Assembly: GCA_964548585.1 (NCBI GenBank) | Contig: CAZJRS010000006.1 | Location: 3,950 to 67,949, forward strand | Reading direction: 5' to 3' | DNA: 64,000 nucleotides | DNA from: Methanocella_A sp964548585 | GTDB taxonomy: Archaea > Halobacteriota > Methanocellia > Methanocellales > Methanocellaceae | Shown here: one piece after another, positions 8,648 through 16,439 of the stretch | How positions within the stretch are numbered: the stretch's first letter is position 1 | Layout of the letters: each line of letters starts with the position of its first letter | The notes under the pieces: generated by a model | Database searches by the model: none | Seen by the model: the letters and a program-made list of their open reading frames with translations, nothing else | What the model was told of the DNA's origin: nothing | Translations under genes and position numbers: made by a program

Positions 8648-9942
8648 GATAATCCTCCTTCAACCTTTGTGACATCGAGTGTCTGAACTTTGACCGGTTG
8701 TCCGAGCAGCGCCGACAGCGATGGTCGTGTTCTGCCGTTGTCACCGGAAACAAGCTCTTTCACATATAGCCCGCCTTCGCAGCGGACTGTAATGGTGAAA
8801 TACTTTTCTTCAGCGTTAAACTCTATAAGCTCGATCTCGTAGACGTGTCGCTTGCGATCCAGATCGGCACGGCGATGTGCGACCCGTTCCGGCGTACGTT
8901 GAAGTATCTCCGAGTTAGATAGAGCAACTAACGAAGATTTAAGTGTTTCTATTGAAATATCCTCTTTGTATATAACTTTAAGCCCGTATACCTTGTTAAC
9001 CTTCATCGACTTGACCTCTTCGACCGAACTCTTGCCGACATATACGAGGTCAGAAACTTTTACTTTTGTCTCTGCAAAGGCATTGATTTGCTCCTTCAGC
9101 ACGCTCAGGTCAACACGGCGCACGTGTGGCTCCATCACTTCCATGACGAAGGGGCGGCCCTCACCCAGCATCACAGCGTCAATATCCTCCCGGCCTGCGC
9201 CATGGAGTACACCGTCATGGGCCCGGAAGGCCTCTATGACCTTATGGCTTATTAGCTCTTCGACCGATGCGGAATACATCTTACCAGTGTTCTTGCACCG
9301 CTCGCAGCCCTTACCCCCGCACTCGCGGCAAGGCCACCGGGTCTGAGGTATGTCCCTGACATATTTGTTGTAGCGGCCATAGATAAACAGTGAGTTGACT
9401 TTTAGTTTCACCTTCTCGTCAGCGAGATAGACCGTAAACAGCACATCGGGGCGCTTGAAGTTGACCTCTTTACCGGTCACAGTGGAGATGAGCTTGCCAA
9501 CTTCCCGGTTTAGCTCGGATTTCAGCGGCTCGGCGTTGGCGATGCCGCACTCCGCCCAGAGGACTTCTTCCTTTTCGGACATGATCGGCGGTACCTTGGT
9601 GCCGACCAGTACGGAGTCGTACTCGTAATCCTGTACAGTTTCGACAGCCTTGTTTGCGTACTCCTGAAGCTTGCCCGGGTGCTGGAACAGGCCTCTGCAT
9701 AGCCAGCACTCCTCTTCCTCGCCACCGACGAGCTTTCTCGCCTGCGGGAGGGTGGGCGCCAGCTCTTTCTGGAGATCAGTATCGCTGCTCGATGCAGCTT
9801 CCATGGACAGGGTGAGTTTGATCGCATTGCCTCGCTGGGCATTGGTCAGCCCGGTGGAAAGCTTGCCGAACTGCCGCCCCATGCAGGCGTCGCAGATCGG
9901 GCCTTCTTTGAGGATGCGTTTTGCTGTTTCGATTATTGTCAT
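8620..9942 (-). CDS. pus10: tRNA pseudouridine synthase Pus10
   Basis: About 440 residues. Makes pseudouridine 54 and 55 in the T-loop of archaeal tRNA. The N-terminal zinc-binding part has ICDACMGRQFG and ECWLCRGLF, a THUMP-like region follows, and the catalytic domain has HGAGREDIDAVMLGEGRPF with the active-site Asp. A second Cys cluster (CRECGGKGCERCKNTGK) is typical. I chose ATG 9942 (MTIIETAKRILKEGPICD); the frame stays open to 10035 but that stretch is AT-rich promoter sequence. First gene of the operon; functionally linked to TrmY (13872), which methylates pseudouridine 54. Confidence 0.93.
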   Translation of the reverse strand: MTIIETAKRILKEGPICDACMGRQFGKLSTGLTNAQRGNAIKLTLSMEAASSSDTDLQKELAPTLPQARKLVGGEEEECWLCRGLFQHPGKLQEYANKAVETVQDYEYDSVLVGTKVPPIMSEKEEVLWAECGIANAEPLKSELNREVGKLISTVTGKEVNFKRPDVLFTVYLADEKVKLKVNSLFIYGRYNKYVRDIPQTRWPCRECGGKGCERCKNTGKMYSASVEELISHKVIEAFRAHDGVLHGAGREDIDAVMLGEGRPFVMEVMEPHVRRVDLSVLKEQINAFAETKVKVSDLVYVGKSSVEEVKSMKVNKVYGLKVIYKEDISIETLKSSLVALSNSEILQRTPERVAHRRADLDRKRHVYEIELIEFNAEEKYFTITVRCEGGLYVKELVSGDNGRTRPSLSALLGQPVKVQTLDVTKVEGGLSWQDHMAID

Positions 9943-10031
9943 AGTGCCGGGTTCAATGATGTACTTATATCTTTTAAACCTTTCTCGAGATAGTTTAAAT
10001 GAAATATGAAATACGTTTAAGTATGTCTGAT

Positions 10032-10047
10032 ACATTTAATTAAATGT
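10032..10047. promoter_or_regulatory. 16-bp perfect palindrome, putative antitoxin operator
   Basis: ACATTTAATTAAATGT reads the same on both strands and ends eight bases before the ATG of the AbrB-type antitoxin. AbrB/MazE-type antitoxins normally bind palindromes over their own promoters. It is also in the pus10 upstream region, so it could affect both genes. Confidence 0.55.
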
Positions 10048-10055
10048 GATATTAA

Positions 10056-10298
10056 ATGGAATCTTCATCTAGTAAGGTATCAAGTCAGAATCAGATTACA
10101 CTGCCAGGTGATGTCCGAAAGAAGCTTGGAGTTCAGCCAGGCGATAAGGTCGTCTTCATTGAAGAGAATGACCGGATTGTCATCAGGAGCCTGAATGACA
10201 TGATCTATGAAATGGTGGAAGGCTTTAAAGATCTGGATAAAACAGATAAAGATTTTAGAAAAGGGTTCAACCGAATGTTCAGGGAAGGCGTAGAATAA
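10056..10298 (+). CDS. AbrB/MazE-type antitoxin
   Basis: 80 residues. The N-terminal swapped-hairpin DNA-binding domain shows the family pattern SKVSSQNQITLPGDVRKKLG followed by VQPGDKVVFIEENDRIVIR (residues 5-45). The charged C-terminal tail (EGFKDLDKTDKDFRKGFNRMF) would wrap and neutralise the toxin. Its stop shares one base with the toxin start (TAATG), the usual translational coupling of type II modules. Base composition is more AT-rich than the surrounding housekeeping genes, in keeping with a mobile accessory pair. Confidence 0.85.
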   Translation: MESSSSKVSSQNQITLPGDVRKKLGVQPGDKVVFIEENDRIVIRSLNDMIYEMVEGFKDLDKTDKDFRKGFNRMFREGVE

Positions 10299-10687
10299 TG
10301 GATATTTGCCTGGACACTAATGCCTTTAGTAGTGGTCCGGAATTTTTTATCTGGATGGTAAAAAGAAACGTAAAAAGCTACATTTCCGCTCATGCGTTCA
10401 TGGAGCTTTCGTATTATGAGATGAGAAGAGCGAACGGATCAATGATCCATTTCATGAATACCATAAACGGGCTGGGCGTGGAGATCGTCCCGTTTGACAG
10501 GACTCAGGCCTTGATCGCTGCAAAAAATGCATTATTAAAGTACGACCTGTCGAACAATGCTGTAGATTATGCCATCGGCGCTTACGCATGCAAAAGAAAG
10601 ATTCCGATGGTCACTAACAACAAAAAACATTTCCCGTGGCTCGAAGAGGTTTATACGCCCGCAGAGCTCATGGAAAAGTACACCTGA
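10298..10687 (+). CDS. PIN-domain ribonuclease toxin (VapC-like)
   Basis: 129 residues, one PIN domain. Candidate acidic metal ligands are D6 (in CLDTNAF), E36 (in FMELSYYEM) and D90 (in NAVDYAIGAY); the fourth position has TNNKKHF, with Asn where many VapC proteins have Asp or Asn. Predicted Mg2+-dependent RNase held inactive by the upstream AbrB-type partner. The target RNA is unknown. Although VapC toxins often pair with AbrB-fold VapB, PIN/AbrB pairing is inferred from adjacency here. Confidence 0.85.
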   Translation: MDICLDTNAFSSGPEFFIWMVKRNVKSYISAHAFMELSYYEMRRANGSMIHFMNTINGLGVEIVPFDRTQALIAAKNALLKYDLSNNAVDYAIGAYACKRKIPMVTNNKKHFPWLEEVYTPAELMEKYT

Positions 10688-10813
10688 AAATTCTTTCAGG
10701 CCTTTCTCGTTAAAGAACTGAGTGTATTTCTTGTCGGTGCCGCTGTTGTGGCCTGTTACCGAGCCGTTCATATTGTCCGATTGCCTGCAATGACAATATC
10801 ATCACACATAGAC

Positions 10814-10855
10814 ACATTTAAATACGTAAAAGTATCAATGTATGATCAAACATGC
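10814..10855 (+). promoter_or_regulatory. Promoter and possible operator of the arsR-hgcAB operon
   Basis: An ATTTAAATAC TATA-like box at 10816-10825 predicts a start near 10848. An imperfect dyad (GTATG ATCAAA CATGC, 10840-10855) covers that start site and could be the ArsR-family operator. The match to the SmtB/ArsR consensus is weak, much poorer than at the P-type ATPase promoter. Confidence 0.4.
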
Positions 10856-10872
10856 GAATCAGGAGCAACGAT

Positions 10873-11199
10873 ATGAACCTGTTTAAAAAGTGCTGTGACA
10901 ATCCAGAAGGTGACGATGCAGCCCGTATGCTCACGGAAGAGCACGTCAAAAGACAGACTATGTTTATGAAAGCCCTGGCTGATCCGGCCAGGATCAGGAT
11001 TGTCTACGCCCTGAAAAACAAGGAACTGTGCGCCTGTGAGATCATGGTACTGCTGGGAATGCCCCAGACCATGGTCTCCCATCACTGCAAGATATTGAAG
11101 ATCGCCGGGATAGTGGCTGATCGCAAGTCGGGCAAATGGGTATACTATACCCTGGCCGATCGTAAAGCCCTTGAGATGCTAGAAACTATCGACGTGTGA
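10873..11199 (+). CDS. ArsR/SmtB-family metal-sensor-like repressor of hgcAB
   Basis: 108 residues from ATG 10873, which has AGGAG seven bases upstream; an in-frame ATG at 10852 lacks a site. The winged helix-turn-helix (about residues 28-100) includes LADPARIRIVYALKNKELC and QTMVSHHCKILKIAGIV. Cysteines C53 and C55 sit in ELCACE, the alpha-3 metal box of ArsR/CadC proteins, and C7-C8 form an N-terminal pair, so a thiolate site for a soft metal or metalloid is plausible. It is nine bases before hgcA. ArsR-like regulators next to hgcAB are known in other mercury methylators; which ligand it senses cannot be read from sequence. Confidence 0.88.
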   Translation: MNLFKKCCDNPEGDDAARMLTEEHVKRQTMFMKALADPARIRIVYALKNKELCACEIMVLLGMPQTMVSHHCKILKIAGIVADRKSGKWVYYTLADRKALEMLETIDV

Positions 11200-11208
11200 G
11201 GTTATCCC

Positions 11209-12186
11209 ATGGAAGTAAAGCAGATAGTGAGTGAACTGACCTGGAAAGACCGCCTGGACCACTTTTTGGCCCGGTGGTCCTGGAAACGGAATGCTCATGT
11301 GGTAGAGCCGGGGCTGTATGCCCTGGGCAAGCCGACTAAAGAGTCGCCGGTCTTCGTGACAGCGAACTATACGCTAAGCTTCGATGCCTTGCGCTCCGCG
11401 CTGAAAGGCATCGACTGCTATATTCTGGTCATAAATACATACGGTATCAACGTATGGTGTGCCGCGGGCAAGGGCACTTTCGGCACTGACGAGCTGGTGA
11501 ACCGGATAGAGTTAACCGGCCTGGCAAATGTCGTCACCCATAAAAAACTCATCCTGCCACAGCTAGGTGCACCCGGAGTCAACGCTTTCGAGGTGACAAA
11601 ACGCTCAGGTTTTAAAGTCGAGTACGGGCCGGTCCGGGCAGAGGATTTGCCAGCATACCTGAAAGCCGGTGAGGCAACCCCGGAGATGCGACGGGTTAAG
11701 TTCCCGGTGCTGGACCGCATAGTATTGATTCCGGTGGAACTGATCTCATTTATCATCCCGGGGATCTTGATCGCGATAGCAGGCTTCCTCACCGGAGGCC
11801 TGGTATCGGCGCTGGCGGCAGTAACGGCAATCATGGCAGGCATCATCCTGTTCCCAATCCTGCTCCCATACCTGCCCACGAAGGACTATAGCACGAAGGG
11901 ACTGTTCCTGGGACTGCTGCTGGCGCTCCCGTTTGCAGCATACACATATCTTAGCCACGCCCCTGTAATGGTGTGGACTTATGCATCCATGCTGACCTTC
12001 CTGCTGATCATGCCCCCGATCACAGCCTACCTGGCGTTGAACTTCACAGGGGCTACACCATACCCGTCCCGGACAGGCGTCCGGAAAGAGATATACAGGT
12101 ATATCCCGGTCATGGCGGTAATGGCGGCGCTCGGCGTCGTAATCCTGGCGGCCACAGTAGCTCTTAGCTTGCTGAAGGTGATCTGA
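11209..12186 (+). CDS. hgcA: Mercury-methylation corrinoid protein HgcA
   Basis: 325 residues. The cobalamin-binding domain (about 45-160) contains the diagnostic cap-helix motif NVWCAAGK at 81-88, where C84 is the predicted lower-axial Co ligand. The C-terminal half has five membrane helices (about 171-194, 197-222, 231-248, 253-277, 301-322), matching the HgcA layout of a soluble corrinoid domain followed by a membrane anchor. HgcA transfers a methyl group to Hg(II) to give methylmercury. SD GAGGTTAT precedes the ATG. The stop overlaps the hgcB ATG by one base (TGATG). Related CdhD lacks the Cys motif and the membrane part, so this is not a CODH/ACS subunit. Confidence 0.95.
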   Translation: MEVKQIVSELTWKDRLDHFLARWSWKRNAHVVEPGLYALGKPTKESPVFVTANYTLSFDALRSALKGIDCYILVINTYGINVWCAAGKGTFGTDELVNRIELTGLANVVTHKKLILPQLGAPGVNAFEVTKRSGFKVEYGPVRAEDLPAYLKAGEATPEMRRVKFPVLDRIVLIPVELISFIIPGILIAIAGFLTGGLVSALAAVTAIMAGIILFPILLPYLPTKDYSTKGLFLGLLLALPFAAYTYLSHAPVMVWTYASMLTFLLIMPPITAYLALNFTGATPYPSRTGVRKEIYRYIPVMAVMAALGVVILAATVALSLLKVI

Positions 12187-12542
12187 TGTTTAACTCCTAC
12201 AAAGTAAACACCCTGGAGTTTTTCCCGGAAAAGTGCGTCGGCTGTGGCATGTGCTGGAACGTTTGTCCCCATGCCGTCTTCGGACAGGAGGAACGAAAAA
12301 GCGTTAATCTGTTGATGAAAGCCAGGTCCGTGGCAAAGCTCGAGCGAAAAGAAGCCTGTATGGAGTGCGGCGCATGCCAGCTCAACTGCCCGTCCGGGGC
12401 CATCAAAGTCCAGAGCGGCGTCGGCTGTGCCGCCGCCATGATCCAGGCAGCGCTAACCGGCGGACCCGAGACCTGTGGAGATGGCTGCTGTGGGTCAGGA
12501 CCGGTGTCCGACTCTTCCTGTGGATGTGGGGAGAAAAAATAA
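12186..12542 (+). CDS. hgcB: Mercury-methylation ferredoxin HgcB
   Basis: 118 residues with two [4Fe-4S] motifs: CVGCGMCWNVCP at 17-28 and CMECGACQLNCP beginning at C58, the latter the strictly conserved HgcB signature. C84's partner role of electron donor to HgcA is established for the family. The tail holds a vicinal pair GDGCCGSG plus a further CGCG, cysteines thought to handle Hg(II). Translationally coupled to hgcA. A T-rich run follows the stop before the convergent lipoprotein gene. Confidence 0.95.
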   Translation: MFNSYKVNTLEFFPEKCVGCGMCWNVCPHAVFGQEERKSVNLLMKARSVAKLERKEACMECGACQLNCPSGAIKVQSGVGCAAAMIQAALTGGPETCGDGCCGSGPVSDSSCGCGEKK

Positions 12543-12565
12543 TAGCAGAGAATCTTTTTTAATTT

Positions 12566-13099
12566 TTAATCTGATCTGTGAAGGCGCTCCGTGTATTCGG
12601 AATCCTCACCCATAAGGGCCAGCGTATCTTCTCCATCCTCAAACCAGTATACGAAGACCTCATCAGTCCCAGCCACATTCCTGGATGCTGGAGTCTTGTC
12701 ACCGGCAAACGGGTAAAAGCTTTCCTTTTTATCGTAGAGGAAGAGCTTGTCGCCGCTCACCCGGTATTTACCCCGGACTTCAACCATGCCCTTTATAATC
12801 GTGCCAGAGCCGATGATCCGGTACAGATAGGTGCCATCACTGTTAAAACGGTAAGCCTGACCAGAGTATGCATCCCCTACAAAGTTGCCAGCCGAGTCCA
12901 CGATATTACCCATTGTACCTATATCTCCCCACGCCCCCACAAGATCGCTGTCGATGTCCGGCTCATCACCGGGCCCCGAATAGGTGCCGGGATTGGACGG
13001 CCCGACAGGATCTGTCGGCAGACAACAGCCACAGCAGCCGCTCACCAGCAGCGCTCCAATAACAAGAATAGAAGCAATGATTACTTTACCACTCAACAA
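12566..13099 (-). CDS. Predicted lipoprotein of unknown function
   Basis: 177 residues. The N-terminus (IIASILVIGALLVSGCCGC) is a signal peptide with a lipobox-like LVSGC, so C22 is the likely lipidated residue, followed by a Pro/Gly/Asp-rich linker. The rest looks like a small beta-rich lipocalin-like domain (AYRFNSDGTYLYRI, VRGKYRVSGDKLFLYDK) found in many archaeal extracellular proteins. Converges on hgcB with 23 bp between stops; no functional link to mercury can be claimed. Confidence 0.75.
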   Translation of the reverse strand: MLSGKVIIASILVIGALLVSGCCGCCLPTDPVGPSNPGTYSGPGDEPDIDSDLVGAWGDIGTMGNIVDSAGNFVGDAYSGQAYRFNSDGTYLYRIIGSGTIIKGMVEVRGKYRVSGDKLFLYDKKESFYPFAGDKTPASRNVAGTDEVFVYWFEDGEDTLALMGEDSEYTERLHRSD

Positions 13100-13230
13100 T
13101 AAACCCCGATCAGGAGTTTAATTCAAAGGATAATAAACCATTCGATAACTGCGTTGTTACTTCAGCTTGCCTGTAGACAGATAAGCCTGTACTGATTCTT
13201 AAAACAAAAAATGATAGTTTTTCTCTTTAT

Positions 13231-13746
13231 TTATTCTTCCTTGATCACATAGGTATTCAGGAGCAGGTCGTAGATGCCCTGCTTTTTATCGCTGAACAGG
13301 ATGAACAGCGAGCCGATCCAGAAGAAGTTGTTCAGTATGTTCTTGAGGATGGTACGCAGAAATGCAGTAACCAGTGAAATGCGGTTGCCATTCGCATCAA
13401 CGACTTTGAGCTTGAGCAAGATTTTTCCGGGCGTACCCATGTACTTCGAGCTCTCGAACCAGGCGAAGTAGAGTATCATCACCAGGGCCATGATCAGTAC
13501 AATGATCAGCATCAGTAACAAAGCCATCAACATGAACAGCATATTCGGATTGTCAGACATGCCCATGAAGATCACTGTGAAGTACAAGATCATGACAGGT
13601 ACCAGGAAGATACCAGAGATGATGCTGAGGATGAACCAATCGATTATGTATGCGACTAAGCGAATCAGGAAACCGGCGTACTCAGGGGTTTCGTACTCGG
13701 GTGTCACCGGATCGAAACTTGTGTCATGGGGACTGATAGTTCTCAA
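13231..13746 (-). CDS. RDD family membrane protein
   Basis: 171 residues with about four hydrophobic segments. The N-terminal AGFLIRLVAYIIDWFIL carries the Arg and Asp residues that name the RDD family, and YMGTPGKILLKLKVVDANG is its usual central loop. Members are proposed ion antiporters or insertion partners; the role here is unknown. Stand-alone gene with a T-rich downstream stretch (13205-13230). Confidence 0.85.
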   Translation of the reverse strand: MRTISPHDTSFDPVTPEYETPEYAGFLIRLVAYIIDWFILSIISGIFLVPVMILYFTVIFMGMSDNPNMLFMLMALLLMLIIVLIMALVMILYFAWFESSKYMGTPGKILLKLKVVDANGNRISLVTAFLRTILKNILNNFFWIGSLFILFSDKKQGIYDLLLNTYVIKEE

Positions 13747-13871
13747 TTAACCACCTTTTTATTACAGGCAAAACATTGTATTAATAATTATTCCCTTGTT
13801 ATACAACAGGTTGTAGAACTCAGAATCCCTAAGGTCATTCAGTGATCGGAGCTAAGGGAAAATAGCGGCCT

Positions 13872-14471
13872 TCAGCCGCTTTTATTAAGATCCGGACGCA
13901 GGTCAGTCTCCCAGTTGACCATGACAATACAGTGGTCGGCATGGTACAGTTTCTTGCCGAGGCTCACTCGTTTAGCCCCCCTGGCCTCCAGTACTGCCTC
14001 TTCTTCGGGAGTCAGGTTCTGGTGGTCGCTCAGCACGAACGTCTCATTACCGGTGAGCGGCACATTTCTGATGTCCTCGCCATCCTCGTGCAGGTAGACC
14101 AGGTTATCCAGACCGCCGATCACATCCGCGAACGATCGCTTAGAGATATACACCCCGGGCGTCGCCTCTGCCTCGCCCACCGGTGACACGCCCTTCTCCA
14201 GCGCCTTCTTGATCAAGGCAGCCGGACTGCGCTCATCCGGGCTCAGGTAGCGCACGTGCTCGCCGCTGAATTTTATAGTGATTGGTGGGCTTGGCTCGCC
14301 GAGAAGAACGGCGAATATCTCCACGTCCCGCCGCAGGTCATGCGATAAGAATAACGATGCGTTGATACATCGGGCAATAATATCCATCCGGCCGGCTCCG
14401 CCGGGCAAATCATTCAGAGTAAATTTAGGGGTTGTAACGGCTTTATGGCCTACGACTACGAACCTGCGCAT
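13872..14471 (-). CDS. trmY: tRNA pseudouridine(54) N1-methyltransferase TrmY
   Basis: 199 residues, SPOUT fold (formerly DUF358). Blocks: RRFVVVGHKAVTTPKFTLNDLPGGAGRMD at the N-terminus, VLLGEPSPPITIKFSGEHVRYLSPDERS in the middle, and ETFVLSDHQNLTPEEE with the SAM knot. It converts pseudouridine 54 to m1-pseudouridine, acting after Pus10 (8620-9942), so two consecutive steps of the T-loop modification lie in this window. Monocistronic, between srp54 and the RDD gene. Confidence 0.93.
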   Translation of the reverse strand: MRRFVVVGHKAVTTPKFTLNDLPGGAGRMDIIARCINASLFLSHDLRRDVEIFAVLLGEPSPPITIKFSGEHVRYLSPDERSPAALIKKALEKGVSPVGEAEATPGVYISKRSFADVIGGLDNLVYLHEDGEDIRNVPLTGNETFVLSDHQNLTPEEEAVLEARGAKRVSLGKKLYHADHCIVMVNWETDLRPDLNKSG

Positions 14472-14562
14472 GGTGGATACTTAGATTAAAGGCTATTAAT
14501 CATTACGCATAAAAAACTAACAGCAAAGGCTTAAAAGTTCACAGAATAAAAAAAGAACGGGT

Positions 14563-15900
14563 TTACTTCATCCCCATCTGCTTCATCATCTTCTGCATAT
14601 TCATCTTGCCACCAGGGCCTCCGCCGCCTTTCATGCCCTTCATGGCCTTCTGCATCAGCTTATGATACTTCAAAAGTTCCCGGACGTCTTCAGGAGGCTT
14701 GCCCGCGCCGCGGGAGATGCGGGAGATGCGGCTGCTGCCGATAAGCTTGGGATCTTCCCGTTCTGCGGTTGTCATGGAGTCCATGAGCACCTTGTATCCC
14801 TTTAGCTTGTCCTGGGTCATCTTGTACATGTCATCGGTGATGTTTCCACCCATGCCGCCGAGGGGCAGCATCGACATGATCTGCTTCAGCGGGCCCATCT
14901 TGTTGATGGCCTCGAGCTGGTCATACATGTCGTTCAGGGTTAACCTGCCCTGCATCATCTTTTCGACGTTGACGTCGTCTTTCATCAGGACTTCGTTAGC
15001 CCGCTCTACCAGTGCTTTCAGGTCGCCCATGCCGAGCAGCCGAGAGATAAAACCGTCGGGATCGAAGCGCTCGAGGTCGTCGGGCGTTTCACCTACGCCG
15101 ATAAAGGCGATGGAGGTATTAGTGTCAGATACTGCCGACAGCGCACCGCCACCTTTTGCAGTACCGTCGAGCTTGGTGATGACCACGCCGGTGATGCCGA
15201 TCGCATCGTTGAAAGCCTTGGCTTGCTCGCTGGCCTGCTGACCGATGGCTGCATCCAGTACCAGCAGCTTGTGATCGAAGTGCGTCAACCCGTAGATATC
15301 CTTCATTTCCTGGATGAGGTCGGTTTCCAGAGCGTGCCGGCCTGCCGTATCTACGATCTTGATATCGTACTTCGCCATCTCCTTCAGACCGTTTCGGACG
15401 ATGGCTACGGCATCCTTGTTTTCGCTTTCGCCGTAGAACGCTACTCCGAGCTTATCGCAGAGTTGCTTCAGCTGGTCGTATGCGCCTGGCCGGTACGTAT
15501 CTGCGCAGATGACGGCCGGCTTGAGGCCTTTTCGTGCGAAGTACCGGGCGATCTTGGAGGTAGTGGTCGTCTTACCGGAGCCTTGTAAGCCCACCATCAT
15601 GATCGTCTGGGACTGAAGAGCGACTGGCGTAGCCTTGCCCACGATGTTGACCAGTTCAGTATATACTATTCGCAGCACGTGCTCCTTCGAATTCATACCT
15701 GCGGGAGGGGCTTCGGTAAGAGCCCTGTGCTTGATCTGGTTGGACAGCTTCATCACGAGCCGGACATTCACGTCTGCCTGAATCAAGGCCCGCTGAATGT
15801 CCTTCACCACTTCGTCGATGACTTCCTTGTCGATCTTGCCCGAATTGGCGATCTTCTTGAGCGCGTCCTTCAACGAGGTGCCGAGGTTATCTAGTACCAT
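14563..15900 (-). CDS. srp54: Signal recognition particle GTPase SRP54
   Basis: 445 residues. N domain (1-85), G domain with GLQGSGKTTTTSKIARYF (P-loop), DTAGRHALETDLIQEM (G3) and TKLDGTAKGGGALS (G4), then the Met-rich M domain ending in repeated Met residues (KMNMQKMMKQMGMK), which binds 7S RNA and signal peptides. Full length. 7S RNA and the receptor FtsY are not in the window. On the minus strand, promoter region shared back-to-back with the small TRASH-like gene. Confidence 0.96.
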   Translation of the reverse strand: MVLDNLGTSLKDALKKIANSGKIDKEVIDEVVKDIQRALIQADVNVRLVMKLSNQIKHRALTEAPPAGMNSKEHVLRIVYTELVNIVGKATPVALQSQTIMMVGLQGSGKTTTTSKIARYFARKGLKPAVICADTYRPGAYDQLKQLCDKLGVAFYGESENKDAVAIVRNGLKEMAKYDIKIVDTAGRHALETDLIQEMKDIYGLTHFDHKLLVLDAAIGQQASEQAKAFNDAIGITGVVITKLDGTAKGGGALSAVSDTNTSIAFIGVGETPDDLERFDPDGFISRLLGMGDLKALVERANEVLMKDDVNVEKMMQGRLTLNDMYDQLEAINKMGPLKQIMSMLPLGGMGGNITDDMYKMTQDKLKGYKVLMDSMTTAEREDPKLIGSSRISRISRGAGKPPEDVRELLKYHKLMQKAMKGMKGGGGPGGKMNMQKMMKQMGMK

Positions 15901-16078
15901 AATCGGTCTCCGGTATTCTCCGTATTTACATCGTATAAAACGGCCGGATGCATATAAACATTGTGTATCGCTCTCCGGGCGATATAGTATATATAATACA
16001 CCATATATTTTATTTGCGCATGGAAAAGAGCAAATTGTTTATGTAGAGCAGGGACTCTTTAATCAACGGGATTGGATT

Positions 16079-16219
16079 ATGCGTTGCATGATGTGTGAAT
16101 GCAAATATAGCGAAGACCATGGAGAAATCCTGGCCGGTTTTTGCAGTGATGAGTGCAGGAATGTTTACGCGCACATTTATGGGTTCGAGGAGTTGAGTAA
16201 GCCACAGGTTCTGTGCTGA
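16079..16219 (+). CDS. TRASH/FCS-like zinc-binding mini-protein
   Basis: 46 residues. Cysteines at C3, C6, C8, C22 and C26 follow the pattern MRCMMCECKY...GFCSDECRNVY, resembling a single TRASH or FCS-type zinc finger: CxxC, spacer, then FCSxxC and an aromatic helix. TRASH domains are thought to be metal sensors or chaperones and are often linked to heavy-metal pumps. A TATA stretch (15990-16005) and a GGATTGGA-like leader precede the ATG. It is 220 bp upstream of a Zn/Cd/Pb P-type ATPase. Too short for certainty, but the Cys spacing argues for a real gene. Confidence 0.6.
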   Translation: MRCMMCECKYSEDHGEILAGFCSDECRNVYAHIYGFEELSKPQVLC

Positions 16220-16343
16220 CGACTGAGGTCGTCAGAGAGTTGAGGGCGAAAAGCGAGTCCTGATAATGATTAGTTGCTTGATCAGTTCATTTTAAACTTC
16301 TGTATTAACAAAATACTACTTAAAATTTTTTCGGTCATCACAA

Positions 16344-16386
16344 AAAGTATAAATAATATGTATTCATATGAGCAGTTGTTCATATG
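16344..16386 (+). promoter_or_regulatory. P-type ATPase promoter with SmtB/ArsR-type operator
   Basis: AAAGTATAAATA (16344-16355) is a good archaeal TATA box. Starting ten bases later, CATATGAGCA GT TGTTCATATG (16365-16386) is a 10-2-10 dyad with nine of ten bases matching, and it fits the SmtB/CadC/ArsR consensus TATGAACAnnTGTTCATA. It overlaps the predicted start site, so a bound repressor would block transcription until metal releases it. Confidence 0.75.
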
Positions 16387-16439
16387 TTCAACCATTCTAA
16401 TGAACTGATCGGCCGAGCACGTGGCCCACGGGTGATACG

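Noticed and set aside
9943..10035. N-terminal extension of Pus10 to 10035
   Set aside because: The extension is AT-rich, contains promoter sequence and the antitoxin operator side, and does not match the family N-terminus, which begins at ATG 9942.
11209..12186. CODH/ACS corrinoid subunit (CdhD) instead of HgcA
   Set aside because: NVWCAAGK and the membrane-bound C-terminus are HgcA traits, and HgcB follows immediately.
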